DNA from: Clostridia bacterium
Lineage (GTDB): Bacteria; Bacillota_A; Clostridia; Oscillospirales; CAG-272
Assembly: GCA_017467225.1 (NCBI GenBank)
Contig: JAFTSR010000216.1
Coordinates: forward strand, 1 to 17,567
DNA length: 17,567 nucleotides
Direction of reading: 5' to 3'
Below, piece after piece: positions 7,104 to 16,766 of the stretch. Position 1 is the stretch's first letter, and the number at the start of each line of letters is the position of its first letter. The notes below the pieces were generated by a model, which saw only the letters and a program-made list of their open reading frames with translations, did not search any database and was not told the origin of the DNA. A program made the position numbers and the translations under genes.

Positions 7104-9446
7104 TCAGCTCTCCAGATCCTGCTTGAGCAGGTTGAAATAGTTGTAAATATCCACGACGACCACGTTTTCGTTCGGATGATCTGCCTTATACTGCTCTACA
7201 ACATCGCAAATAAAGCTGGGCGAGGTCCATACGCAGCGGATCATGGCAAGCGAAGAACCGCTCGCTTTCGAGCCGAGCTTGCGGTTGTATCCGTGTCTCA
7301 CGGCACCGGCCACGCTGTTGGCAGAATTCTTCACGTTTTGCGCAGAATAGGTATTGTTAAAAGAGTCGGTGGTCGCAGGCGTGGGGAAGGAGTTATCCAG
7401 ACGATCCACAGCCATGGGACCATACACACCGTCGTACAGCGTGGGAGGCTGATCTCTGCCGCTTCCCTCACCCTCAACATTCATAGAGATGACACCGACG
7501 CCGTCGGGAGCGAACTCCGAGAACATCTCCATGACATCCTCACTCAGTATATAGCGGTCAAGCACCATGGGAGCGATGCTCATATCCGCGCGACGGAAGT
7601 AGGTCAGGTTATGCTCTACAAACAGATCCCGCAGCTCCTTTGGCACCCGGCTGGGATTAAAATATCCCGCGCAGCTGGCATCGGAGGTGAAGAAATCATT
7701 GGGCGTTGCAGTCTCGTAATAGTACTCGATGATATCAGGATACATATCCAACAGATTGGGATTGATACCCCACGCCAGCGGGATCTCGCCACGCTTGGGA
7801 TCATCCCAAAACTCCTGCAGGAAGCGATAGAGCGGATAGGTCGAATCGTAGTCTGCCATAAAGAAGCAGAGGTAGGTCGTGTTTTTCTCCAGCTCCAGCA
7901 TCTCGTCGGGACGATTGTTGGTCAGCTGCTGTGCGCCGTCATACTGGCAGTGGAAACTCTGATTCCAGCTCCACTCAATGCAAGTGTTGTGGTAGCCGTT
8001 GTAGGGCGTAATACGCCACACATACTGCCACTCGGTGGGTACCGTCTCGTGCTTGGAAACCGTATTATCATTGGTACGACTGTACTTGGTAAAGTCAAAG
8101 AAGCCGGCCATCTCAAAGGGAGCAGTATCCTTGGTCGCATCCATCATGTACTGCAGCACACGATCAAAGGTCGCAGCGTCCGTGCCGATCTCCTGCTCTC
8201 TGTCATCCAGCGGTGCTTCATCGTCCCAGGGAGACAGATCGATGACAAAGGCGCGCTCGTAAACGGCCAGGTCGCGAACGGCTACGTAAGCGTCGTCGCC
8301 TGCAAGGCGGCGGCTGCTGGGCTCATTGTTTTTATTATCCAAAATGCTCCACGCATCCATATAATGGCAGAGAACGTCGGTGGAGCAAAGCCCCTTTTCC
8401 AGATAGTTCTCAATCGCCCAAAGATAAGCGTCATTCTTGGCACTGCCGGTATCCGAGCCATCAAACATACCCAAAAGATTGATCACCTTGATATCGTCAT
8501 TGAGCAGGCTCTTGTACTTCTGATACGTCGACCAAGTCATAGCCAGACCATCCTCAACGCCGGCAACCGTCGTTGCGACGTTGACCGTCGCAGGAACGTC
8601 CTCGTCCCAAATGCAGACAGCCTTGACGTAATCCTTACCGCCGATCTCCAAAAGCTCCTCAAGGCCGCTCAGCTGCTCGAACTTGGTGTCATGCAGCCAG
8701 CGTCCATCTTCTTGCATGGTCTTGAGCCACGCATCGTTACCGCCGCCACTGTTTACGTAAACCTTGGCAGGCGACTCGCGGTTCATAATACCCTGCAAGC
8801 AAGCCAGTGCCAATGCCTCGTCATACTTATCGGCGCCCGACTTCTGCGAGGATTTCACCTCGAAATAAGTACCCTCGGGAATATAAGTATTCGCCATAAC
8901 CTTCATCTCCTTGCTAACGTATACCAAACCATCCTCCGTGACCTTGAGATGGTTTTTAATCAAGTCCTCCGTAGCGCACTTGATGGCACGCTCACTATTA
9001 CCGACAACGCATATCTTGGTGCCGATCACGCTGATGCTGTAATCGTAGTCACCCAGCGCTGCCATTGCCGTCTCGGACTCGGGACGGTTGGTCTTACCGA
9101 ACAGAATTTCGCAATCCTGCTTGACCAGACCATACTTGGGATCGTCGTACTCATAGTCGGTACCGATCGACAGCTCGACACCGGACAACTCCTGTATCTT
9201 GGCGCGAAGCGCTACCGATCCGAGCGTCGCCGCCGACTTACCGGTCTCATAATCCGAGCGCACGATCTGATAATACGGTGTTCCGTTTTCTGCCAAAATA
9301 ACCACATCCTCCATAGGCAGCGGCTCCGGCTCGCCCTCTTGCGGCTCATTCGGCTCATCCACCGGCGCGCATGCCAGTGCGCACAGCCCGATCATGGCAA
9401 AACAGAGCATCAGCAGCACAACGCGCAGAATCTTTGTTTTGTTCAT
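7104..9446 (-). CDS. GxGYxYP-family putative glycoside hydrolase, lipoprotein
   Basis: 780 residues, predicted to be secreted and lipid-anchored. Residues 1-25 are a signal peptide ending ALA before C26, a slightly atypical lipobox (Ala at -3), followed by an acidic Pro/Glu-rich linker (27-47). Residues about 48-185 (EILFGKTNR, YSISVIGTKICVVGN) resemble the alpha/beta domain that often precedes catalytic domains in glycosidases. From about 210 the GxGYxYP layout appears: LACLQGIMNRESPAKVYV (214-231), then FFMADYDS (528-535), LAWGINPNLLDMYP (557-570), NDFFTSDASCAGYFNPSRV (583-601) with the family motif as CAGYFNP, and NVVVVDIYNYF near the end. The GxGYxYP family is a putative glycosidase family by context, without proven chemistry that I can cite. 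GAGAGG about eight bases before the ATG supports the start. It has its own promoter at 9512-9540 and is first of a two-gene unit. Confidence 0.78.
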   Translation of the reverse strand: MNKTKILRVVLLMLCFAMIGLCALACAPVDEPNEPQEGEPEPLPMEDVVILAENGTPYYQIVRSDYETGKSAATLGSVALRAKIQELSGVELSIGTDYEYDDPKYGLVKQDCEILFGKTNRPESETAMAALGDYDYSISVIGTKICVVGNSERAIKCATEDLIKNHLKVTEDGLVYVSKEMKVMANTYIPEGTYFEVKSSQKSGADKYDEALALACLQGIMNRESPAKVYVNSGGGNDAWLKTMQEDGRWLHDTKFEQLSGLEELLEIGGKDYVKAVCIWDEDVPATVNVATTVAGVEDGLAMTWSTYQKYKSLLNDDIKVINLLGMFDGSDTGSAKNDAYLWAIENYLEKGLCSTDVLCHYMDAWSILDNKNNEPSSRRLAGDDAYVAVRDLAVYERAFVIDLSPWDDEAPLDDREQEIGTDAATFDRVLQYMMDATKDTAPFEMAGFFDFTKYSRTNDNTVSKHETVPTEWQYVWRITPYNGYHNTCIEWSWNQSFHCQYDGAQQLTNNRPDEMLELEKNTTYLCFFMADYDSTYPLYRFLQEFWDDPKRGEIPLAWGINPNLLDMYPDIIEYYYETATPNDFFTSDASCAGYFNPSRVPKELRDLFVEHNLTYFRRADMSIAPMVLDRYILSEDVMEMFSEFAPDGVGVISMNVEGEGSGRDQPPTLYDGVYGPMAVDRLDNSFPTPATTDSFNNTYSAQNVKNSANSVAGAVRHGYNRKLGSKASGSSLAMIRCVWTSPSFICDVVEQYKADHPNENVVVVDIYNYFNLLKQDLES

Positions 9447-9511
9447 AGTTTTTTCCTCTCTTTTCTTCAGCGAAAAAAGCCTTGCTCCTCCCGCCGGAAT
9501 GATACATATCT

Positions 9512-9540
9512 ATTGTACCATAAACCGGTGGAAAATGCAA
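9512..9540 (-). promoter_or_regulatory. Promoter of the lipoprotein / surface-protein unit
   Basis: On the - strand TTGCAT (9535-9540) and TACAAT (9512-9517) are spaced by 17 bases, with TGG directly before the -10 (extended -10). The start would be near 9505, about 60 bases before the ATG at 9446. Confidence 0.85.
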
Positions 9541-9560
9541 GACTTTTCCCAAAGAAAACC

Positions 9561-11495
<1,935 letters not shown>

Positions 11496-11551
11496 GTCGG
11501 CTCGTCTCCTTCCCGTGTCTTCGCTCACATCCCCAAACGGTTGCTGCGAAC

Positions 11552-11580
11552 ATTATACCACATTTCGGTGTGAATGGCAA
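11552..11580 (-). promoter_or_regulatory. Promoter of the TetM-family gene
   Basis: On the - strand TTGCCA (11575-11580) and a perfect TATAAT (11552-11557) are spaced by 17 bases, with TGG before the -10. Transcription would start near 11545, about 50 bases before the ATG at 11495. It lies in the gap after the terminator of the upstream operon, so this gene is transcribed on its own. Confidence 0.88.
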
Positions 11581-11609
11581 TAGGTTTGCCATATTTTGTT
11601 TACCCGTAC

Positions 11610-11651
11610 AAATAAAGGGAGAGCCAAACGCAAAATGCATTTGGCTCTCCC
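11610..11651 (-). terminator. Intrinsic terminator of the CotH-to-GGDEF operon
   Basis: A perfect 12-bp stem pairs 11617-11628 (GGGAGAGCCAAA) with 11640-11651 around an 11-base loop. On the - strand it is followed by TTTATTTGT. It starts 20 bases past the stop codon of the diguanylate cyclase gene. Confidence 0.92.
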
Positions 11652-11671
11652 CTGTCACATATGAATCTTAA

Positions 11672-13228
11672 TTATGGTACCGGTATACCCTTGGTACTCA
11701 TTTTATGCATGTACATAGCGTGATCTGCCTTGGCAAAAACATCCGTATAGACATGATCTATCAGCGGGTCAAAGATGGCCACGCCTCTTGCGACGGAAAT
11801 ACCAATGGTATCATCGTTGACCGTAATATAGTCCGCGCTAAGTGCTTCATCCATTTTCACGATCAGAGTGCGATATTTTTCGAAGTCCTTCCCTCGCAGG
11901 ATAACGACAAATTCATCGCCGCCGATGCGGAAGATCGAGCTTGCCTTGAAGGTATCCGTCAGGATTCTGCTTGCGTGAACGATCAATTCATTTCCGATCT
12001 CATGCCCATAGGTGTCGTTGGTTTGCTTCAGATTGTTGATGTCCGCCACGATGACGCCGAAGGGAGGATTGCCAAGATTGATCTCCTTGTTGATCTCCTC
12101 GATCGCCTCGGTATATGCCGTGCTGTTTTTAATGCCCGTCAAAGAATCTCTGTATGCCAGCGCGTTGATATAGGAGGAATACTCACGGATCTTTTCGTAG
12201 GTCTCGCTCAAAACGCGTGACAGCACACCGACCTCGTCGTTGGACTCAACGATCAAGTCCACGCTCTGTACGCTCGAAGAGATATTTTTCGCTACGGAGG
12301 TCAATTTTTTCAGCGGTGCAACGATTCTGTGCGTCACCCAGAAGGTATACAGGATCGCCAACACAAGCACTACAAAAAATGCTGCCGTAATGTAGGTAAG
12401 CATGGGGCGTATTCCGCTTTGGATATCCTTATAAGCGACACGCAGTTCAAGACTCATACCGTTAACCAACGGCGTCGCGGCCTGCGTATACTTGCCCTTA
12501 AATTCCGTTTCTTCCGACGAATTGTAGTAAATGCTTTGATCGGCATCCATCAAAAGCACGGAGCCATACTCATACAGCGCGATCTGATTGACACGGTCCA
12601 AAAGATAGTCAAACTTCATGTTAAAGCCCAGAAGACCGATAAAGGTCTCCTCGCTGTATATGGGCAGAATATAGGAAATGACCGACTCTCCCGTGAAGCG
12701 GCTGGAGTGCGGCTCGACCCACTCACCGACGGCACTACCGCTGTAGTTGGAATACCATATCAGATCCTCCTCTGTCAAAATAGACAGACCGGAAAACTGC
12801 TCCGCGGAAAGCTCATGCAGCTTGCCACCCGCCTCAAATTGAGAATAAAAGCCGCTTGTTTTTCCCGTCAAAGCCGGTGAGAAGCAAATATAGTAAGAGT
12901 ACACGCCGGCGGTATTGGCGGCGATCTCATCAAACAAATGACGAACGCCTTGTGTGTATGCTGCAAGATATTCCGCATCCGCCAGCGCTTGCGGACTCTC
13001 CAGCTTGTGTGCCGCATAGTGCTCGGTGATCGCTGCGGATTTCATAAAATCGTTGAGCATATCATTGATCAGCGCGGCTTCCTTTTGAGAAACGTTATTC
13101 AATATACGATCCGCGTCCTTGTGCATGATCTCGTGCGTGATACTCAGCGCGATGGTCGTGACAATGGCGGTTATGACAATAAGTGCGGTAATGACGACAA
13201 ATAAAATTTTGCTCTGTATTGTTTTCAT
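11672..13228 (-). CDS. Membrane diguanylate cyclase: sensor (dCache-like)-HAMP-GGDEF
   Basis: Makes c-di-GMP from two GTP in response to an outside signal. Order in 518 residues: membrane helix 8-30; extracellular sensor 33-277, a dCache-like region with conserved VISYILPIYSEETFIGLLGF around 183-202; second helix 278-298; HAMP linker about 299-352; GGDEF domain about 358-515. The signature RIGGDEFVVI is intact (GGDEF 436-440), with metal and substrate residues in DINNLKQTND (396-405), so the enzyme should be active. The inhibitory site, RxxD nine residues before GGDEF, reads FKAS (427-430), so feedback by c-di-GMP at that site is probably lost. AGGA just before the ATG is the ribosome binding site. 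It lies 34 bases after the EAL-protein gene and is last in the operon. The ligand sensed cannot be told. Confidence 0.93.
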   Translation of the reverse strand: MKTIQSKILFVVITALIVITAIVTTIALSITHEIMHKDADRILNNVSQKEAALINDMLNDFMKSAAITEHYAAHKLESPQALADAEYLAAYTQGVRHLFDEIAANTAGVYSYYICFSPALTGKTSGFYSQFEAGGKLHELSAEQFSGLSILTEEDLIWYSNYSGSAVGEWVEPHSSRFTGESVISYILPIYSEETFIGLLGFNMKFDYLLDRVNQIALYEYGSVLLMDADQSIYYNSSEETEFKGKYTQAATPLVNGMSLELRVAYKDIQSGIRPMLTYITAAFFVVLVLAILYTFWVTHRIVAPLKKLTSVAKNISSSVQSVDLIVESNDEVGVLSRVLSETYEKIREYSSYINALAYRDSLTGIKNSTAYTEAIEEINKEINLGNPPFGVIVADINNLKQTNDTYGHEIGNELIVHASRILTDTFKASSIFRIGGDEFVVILRGKDFEKYRTLIVKMDEALSADYITVNDDTIGISVARGVAIFDPLIDHVYTDVFAKADHAMYMHKMSTKGIPVP

Positions 13229-13262
13229 TGTGTCCTTTGGTCCTTATAGCAATAATATATTT

Positions 13263-15365
13263 TCACACCGGGTCATTTGGCGTAGAGACCTCGGTCAATA
13301 TGCGGTGATATCCTTCCAGTCGCACCATGTCACCGGAATCCTGCGTGCGGATACCACTGCTGCGCACGGTAAGCTCACCGATGGTCGGATGAATCCAGCG
13401 ATATTCGCCCTGCACAGCTTTCCTCTCAGTCATCAACAAGCGGAAAGCTTCCTCAACGTAGGCACGATCCGACAGCGGAATACGGCTGTACCAAAAGTCG
13501 TAGCACTCTGCGGGGGACAGCTTTTCTTCAAGTCCGAGCAGCCGCTCCATGACAGGGTCTGCGTGCATCTCGCAGCGTCGGTTCTTCGCGTCGATCCGAA
13601 CGATCCACAAACCAATATCATTTTCACGCAGAATATTCTCCGCGTCAAAGTGGATGGCGCCAAACTGCTCCTTGAAGCGTTGGATCTCGTCGATAGCATG
13701 CATTCTCGTCTGATAAGACACCGATGTGGGATGCATATACTTCTGCTCGATTTCCTCAACAGTACACGGCTTATCAAACAGATAGCCCTGGAAAAAGTCC
13801 GCCTGCAGCGGCTCCAGAATGGAAAGCTCCTTGATCGTTTCCACGCCTTCACAGCAGGCATGGATCAAATTGATCTTGGCGAACTCAATGATGTTGCTGA
13901 TCAGACGATAGTTGTAGGTATTCTGCTCAATCTCATTGACAAAGCTGCGGTCGATCTTGATCTCGTTGACGTCCAGCTGCTTCAGATAGCCCAGGTTGGA
14001 ATATCCCGTTCCGAAATCGTCGATAGAAAAACGAACGCCATAGGACTTGATATATTTGATATGGTTAAAATACTGCGGATTTTGGTTGAGCTGCACCGAC
14101 TCAGTCAGCTCGACCGTCAGCGCACTGCCGGGCAGATCTACCGCACGGAGCGCATCGATGATCTTTTCGCCCAGCCTCGGATCATGAAACTGCACCGAGG
14201 AAAAATTCACCGAGATCTGAAGCCCGGGAATGCTTTCTCTCCACGCCTTGCATTGTGCCAGCGCCGTGCTAAGCACCCACATACCCACAGGGTCGATCAA
14301 GCCGGACTGCTCCAGGATGGGAATAAACTCGTCCGGGAACACGCGGCCGCGTTTGGGAGAGTTGTAGCGGAGCAATGCCTCAACGCCGTAAAGCTCGTAG
14401 GTTCCGCTCTTGATCTGCGGCTGATAGTAGACCTCAAAGCCGCAAAAATCGTTTTGTACACTCTCCTTGAGCTCCTCCAGCAGCGTCAGCTCACTGATCT
14501 TCTGCTCAATTTCATTCGCGGAGAAAAAGACCACGCCGCCGATCGCATTTTGCATCGCGCCCTGCAGCGTGATGCTTGCAGAGTCGATCAGCTGCGATAT
14601 GCCGCTGAAAATGGTATGATTGATCGGAACGGCACCCGCCACAAGTGAGCACTTCTCCTGCATCTGATCGCAGATCTTGTCGTATATCTGCTCTACCGTC
14701 GCGCTCTCGCATTCACAGATGATCACTGCAAAATTGTTGTTATCAATGTGATAGGACTCCTCGATACAATCAATGCCCTCAAGCACGTCTGCCATGTCGC
14801 ACAGCAGCTGATCGCCGAAATCTCTGCCGTAGGTGAGATTGATGCCGGTCAGCGTCGGAATGCCCAGCAACATCAGCCATCCCTTGCCAAGCTGCAGGCG
14901 GGTCTTCAGATCCTCGCGCAGCTTGGTCTTGTTCCAAAGACCGGTCAGCGGGTTGTAGAGATGGCGCAAGGCCTCCTCGGAAAGGCGTCCGATCATCAGA
15001 TGCGGCGCGCCATCCTCGTCATGCAGCACCTTTCCGCGGGAGTTGACCCAAACGGTCTCGCCGCGGACGTTGAACATACGGAAGTTAAGATCGTGCGCAT
15101 CCTTAGTACCACAGCGGATGTTCTCAAGGTCTGCACAAAGCGCAGCGCGATCCGACGGATGCACGATCGAGAGGACCTCCTCAACGGCGTGCTCCTGCTC
15201 TTCCTTTTCGTTCACCCGAAACACATCGTGGATCGGACCGAAAAACTCCAGTCGGTTGCTCGGAATGTCAAACGTATACAGAAAATCGTCTGTTGTTTGA
15301 TTGATGGCCTCCAGATACGTCCTGATCGAGGACGAATCCTTGATGGCTTTTAATAATTTATCCAT
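13263..15365 (-). CDS. Cytosolic PAS-(degenerate GGDEF)-EAL-PAS c-di-GMP phosphodiesterase
   Basis: Predicted to hydrolyse c-di-GMP to pGpG. Numbering here starts at an upstream in-frame Met (15377). A PAS domain spans about 28-135; a GGDEF domain (about 138-290) has DNNNF (212-216) in place of the signature, so it cannot make c-di-GMP and may only bind GTP or regulate. The EAL domain (about 295-545) has every catalytic residue: E333 in VEALLRY, N391 in SVNFSS, E423 in VELTES, D453-D454 in DDFGTGYS, K474 in IKIDRSF, E510 in CEGVET, Q530 in FFQGYLF. A second PAS-like domain (about 578-692, IGLWIVRID and GEYRWIHP) trails the EAL domain. No membrane helix. The start is put at 15365 (GGAGA five bases before), 700 residues; the Met at 15377 lacks such a site. 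The ATG overlaps the stop of the DUF4956 gene (ATGGATAA), so translation is likely coupled. Confidence 0.93.
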   Translation of the reverse strand: MDKLLKAIKDSSSIRTYLEAINQTTDDFLYTFDIPSNRLEFFGPIHDVFRVNEKEEQEHAVEEVLSIVHPSDRAALCADLENIRCGTKDAHDLNFRMFNVRGETVWVNSRGKVLHDEDGAPHLMIGRLSEEALRHLYNPLTGLWNKTKLREDLKTRLQLGKGWLMLLGIPTLTGINLTYGRDFGDQLLCDMADVLEGIDCIEESYHIDNNNFAVIICECESATVEQIYDKICDQMQEKCSLVAGAVPINHTIFSGISQLIDSASITLQGAMQNAIGGVVFFSANEIEQKISELTLLEELKESVQNDFCGFEVYYQPQIKSGTYELYGVEALLRYNSPKRGRVFPDEFIPILEQSGLIDPVGMWVLSTALAQCKAWRESIPGLQISVNFSSVQFHDPRLGEKIIDALRAVDLPGSALTVELTESVQLNQNPQYFNHIKYIKSYGVRFSIDDFGTGYSNLGYLKQLDVNEIKIDRSFVNEIEQNTYNYRLISNIIEFAKINLIHACCEGVETIKELSILEPLQADFFQGYLFDKPCTVEEIEQKYMHPTSVSYQTRMHAIDEIQRFKEQFGAIHFDAENILRENDIGLWIVRIDAKNRRCEMHADPVMERLLGLEEKLSPAECYDFWYSRIPLSDRAYVEEAFRLLMTERKAVQGEYRWIHPTIGELTVRSSGIRTQDSGDMVRLEGYHRILTEVSTPNDPV

Positions 15366-16029
15366 GGTACTCTCCATTGTACTGGATCAGTGTGGAATCC
15401 TCCACACCGTCGATTGCTCGAATTTTCTCCATAAAGAAGGTGTCGTTATTTTTGCAGAAGACCTCGATGGCCATCTCGGTCTTGTCCTTTCTCAGCGTCT
15501 TGGACTTGATAAAATACTTGATCTTACCCAGGGCGCGGATGACGTTGTCCCCCGCCTCATCGCCCAGATAATGTACGACGAGAATATAGATTCTGCCCTT
15601 CTGCTGCTTATGATAAAACAGAACGATCATAAGCGTCATGACCACGGCAGCAACCGCAACCAAAACGTACATGCGTGCTCCGGAGGTGATTCCCGCTGTG
15701 ATTGCCCAGAACAGATACAAAAGATCCAAAGGATCCTTGATCGCCGTACGGAAACGAACAATAGACAACGCACCGACCATACCAAGAGAAATCACGATAT
15801 TGGTGCTGATCGCCAAGGTAACCATGGCAGTCAATACGGTCATGCCGACAAGCGTGATCGCAAAGCTGCGGGAATAGATAACACCCGTGTAGAACTTCTG
15901 ATATACAAAGTAGATCACCGCACCCATGATCAATGCCGTCAAAAGTCCCAGCGCGGCACTTGTCATGCTGACACCGTCAAAGACACCCGACTCCAGAATG
16001 GAATTTTTAATAAAATCTTGTACGCTCAT
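15358..16029 (-). CDS. DUF4956 family membrane protein
   Basis: 223 residues. Hydrophobic helices at about 24-44, 54-75, 77-92 and 104-139 suggest three to five membrane passes, followed by a soluble C-terminal domain (about 142-223) with beta-alpha pattern (IYILVVHYLG, MAIEVFCKN, IRAIDGVEDSTLIQYNGE), like a small ACT/ferredoxin-like fold facing the cytosol. The block LGMVGALSIVRFRT with IKDPLDLLYLF (82-107) is the family signature and its charged residues in a hydrophobic setting suggest a channel or a lipid/phosphate site. The family has no proven function known to me, but its members commonly sit beside VTC-domain and CotH genes, as here. GGAGGAA four bases before the ATG supports the start; the VTC gene ends 14 bases upstream and the EAL gene overlaps by 8 bases. 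Confidence 0.9.
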   Translation of the reverse strand: MSVQDFIKNSILESGVFDGVSMTSAALGLLTALIMGAVIYFVYQKFYTGVIYSRSFAITLVGMTVLTAMVTLAISTNIVISLGMVGALSIVRFRTAIKDPLDLLYLFWAITAGITSGARMYVLVAVAAVVMTLMIVLFYHKQQKGRIYILVVHYLGDEAGDNVIRALGKIKYFIKSKTLRKDKTEMAIEVFCKNNDTFFMEKIRAIDGVEDSTLIQYNGEYHG

Positions 16030-16043
16030 GTTCTTCCTCCAAT

Positions 16044-16766
16044 TTAATTTTCATACCAGTATTTGAAGCTGTTCATATATTCCGTTTTTTCGTAGCAGAG
16101 CACGTATTTGGACACCGCCGTAAATTCAGACGCCCTGTCCGGCAACACGTCGCGGACAAAACGAGGCAAAAACTCGGTGTATTTGACCTCCATGACGCAC
16201 TTCCCCGGCTCCAGCACAGGCAGCGTCGGAAGCGTATCGTCAAAGATATCAAAGCTGCCCACCGCAGCACGCACATCCATATCGAAGGTAATGCGCACCG
16301 TGCCGGCGTCCAGGATCCATGGCTGGCGATCATAATCAACGATGGTGCGCGGACGCATCACATGGCTCATGCATTCCACGTAAAATTCGCGGCAGAGTGA
16401 ATACGGACTGTGAAGGAGAAATTCGTAATCTCCCTCAAGAATTTTGTAGACCTCATCTCGCGTCAGCGTCGCCGCTTCCTTAAAAATGTAGCTGCCAAAC
16501 TTCTTTTTTCGCTCCAGCTTGATGCTCTTGTCCGAGCAGTTGTAGATGCGGATGCGATACTTTTTTCTCTCCAGCACGCCTGCATCCTTTTCTTCATATG
16601 CCGTGTTGAAATAGTCATCGAAGTACAGGCTGCGGATCATATATCCGCCGTCTCGCGCATTCTTATCCAAGGTAAGAAAGGGCGACAGCCTTTGGCAGAT
16701 CAGCTCCTTTTGCGCCGTATCGATGAGGTATTTCCACTCATGCCTGTATTTTTCAGTCTTCGACAT
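16044..16766 (-). CDS. VTC-domain protein (polyphosphate polymerase-like)
   Basis: A stand-alone VTC fold of 240 residues; in yeast Vtc4 this domain makes polyphosphate from ATP inside a basic tunnel. The tunnel motifs are visible: RHEWKYLI (8-15), IRSLYFDD (44-51), ERKKYRIRIY (66-75), IKLERKKK (82-89), VDYDRQPW (143-150), VRITFD (157-162), MEVKYTEFLP (192-201) and SKYVLCY (219-225). The acidic metal ligand expected in MEVKY (E193) and the paired Arg in YRIR are kept, so activity is plausible. There is no SPX domain and no membrane helix, unlike eukaryotic Vtc proteins; the DUF4956 protein next door may supply the membrane part. GGAGG six bases before the ATG at 16766 sets this start; a Met two codons upstream touches the GGAGG and is less likely. 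It overlaps the CotH gene end by 14 bases. Product and substrate are not proven for bacterial members of this cluster. Confidence 0.9.
   Translation of the reverse strand: MSKTEKYRHEWKYLIDTAQKELICQRLSPFLTLDKNARDGGYMIRSLYFDDYFNTAYEEKDAGVLERKKYRIRIYNCSDKSIKLERKKKFGSYIFKEAATLTRDEVYKILEGDYEFLLHSPYSLCREFYVECMSHVMRPRTIVDYDRQPWILDAGTVRITFDMDVRAAVGSFDIFDDTLPTLPVLEPGKCVMEVKYTEFLPRFVRDVLPDRASEFTAVSKYVLCYEKTEYMNSFKYWYEN

Noticed and set aside
13119..14648. Open frame of 509 codons on the + strand
   Set aside because: Antisense to the EAL gene, which has every catalytic residue in order; shadow frame.
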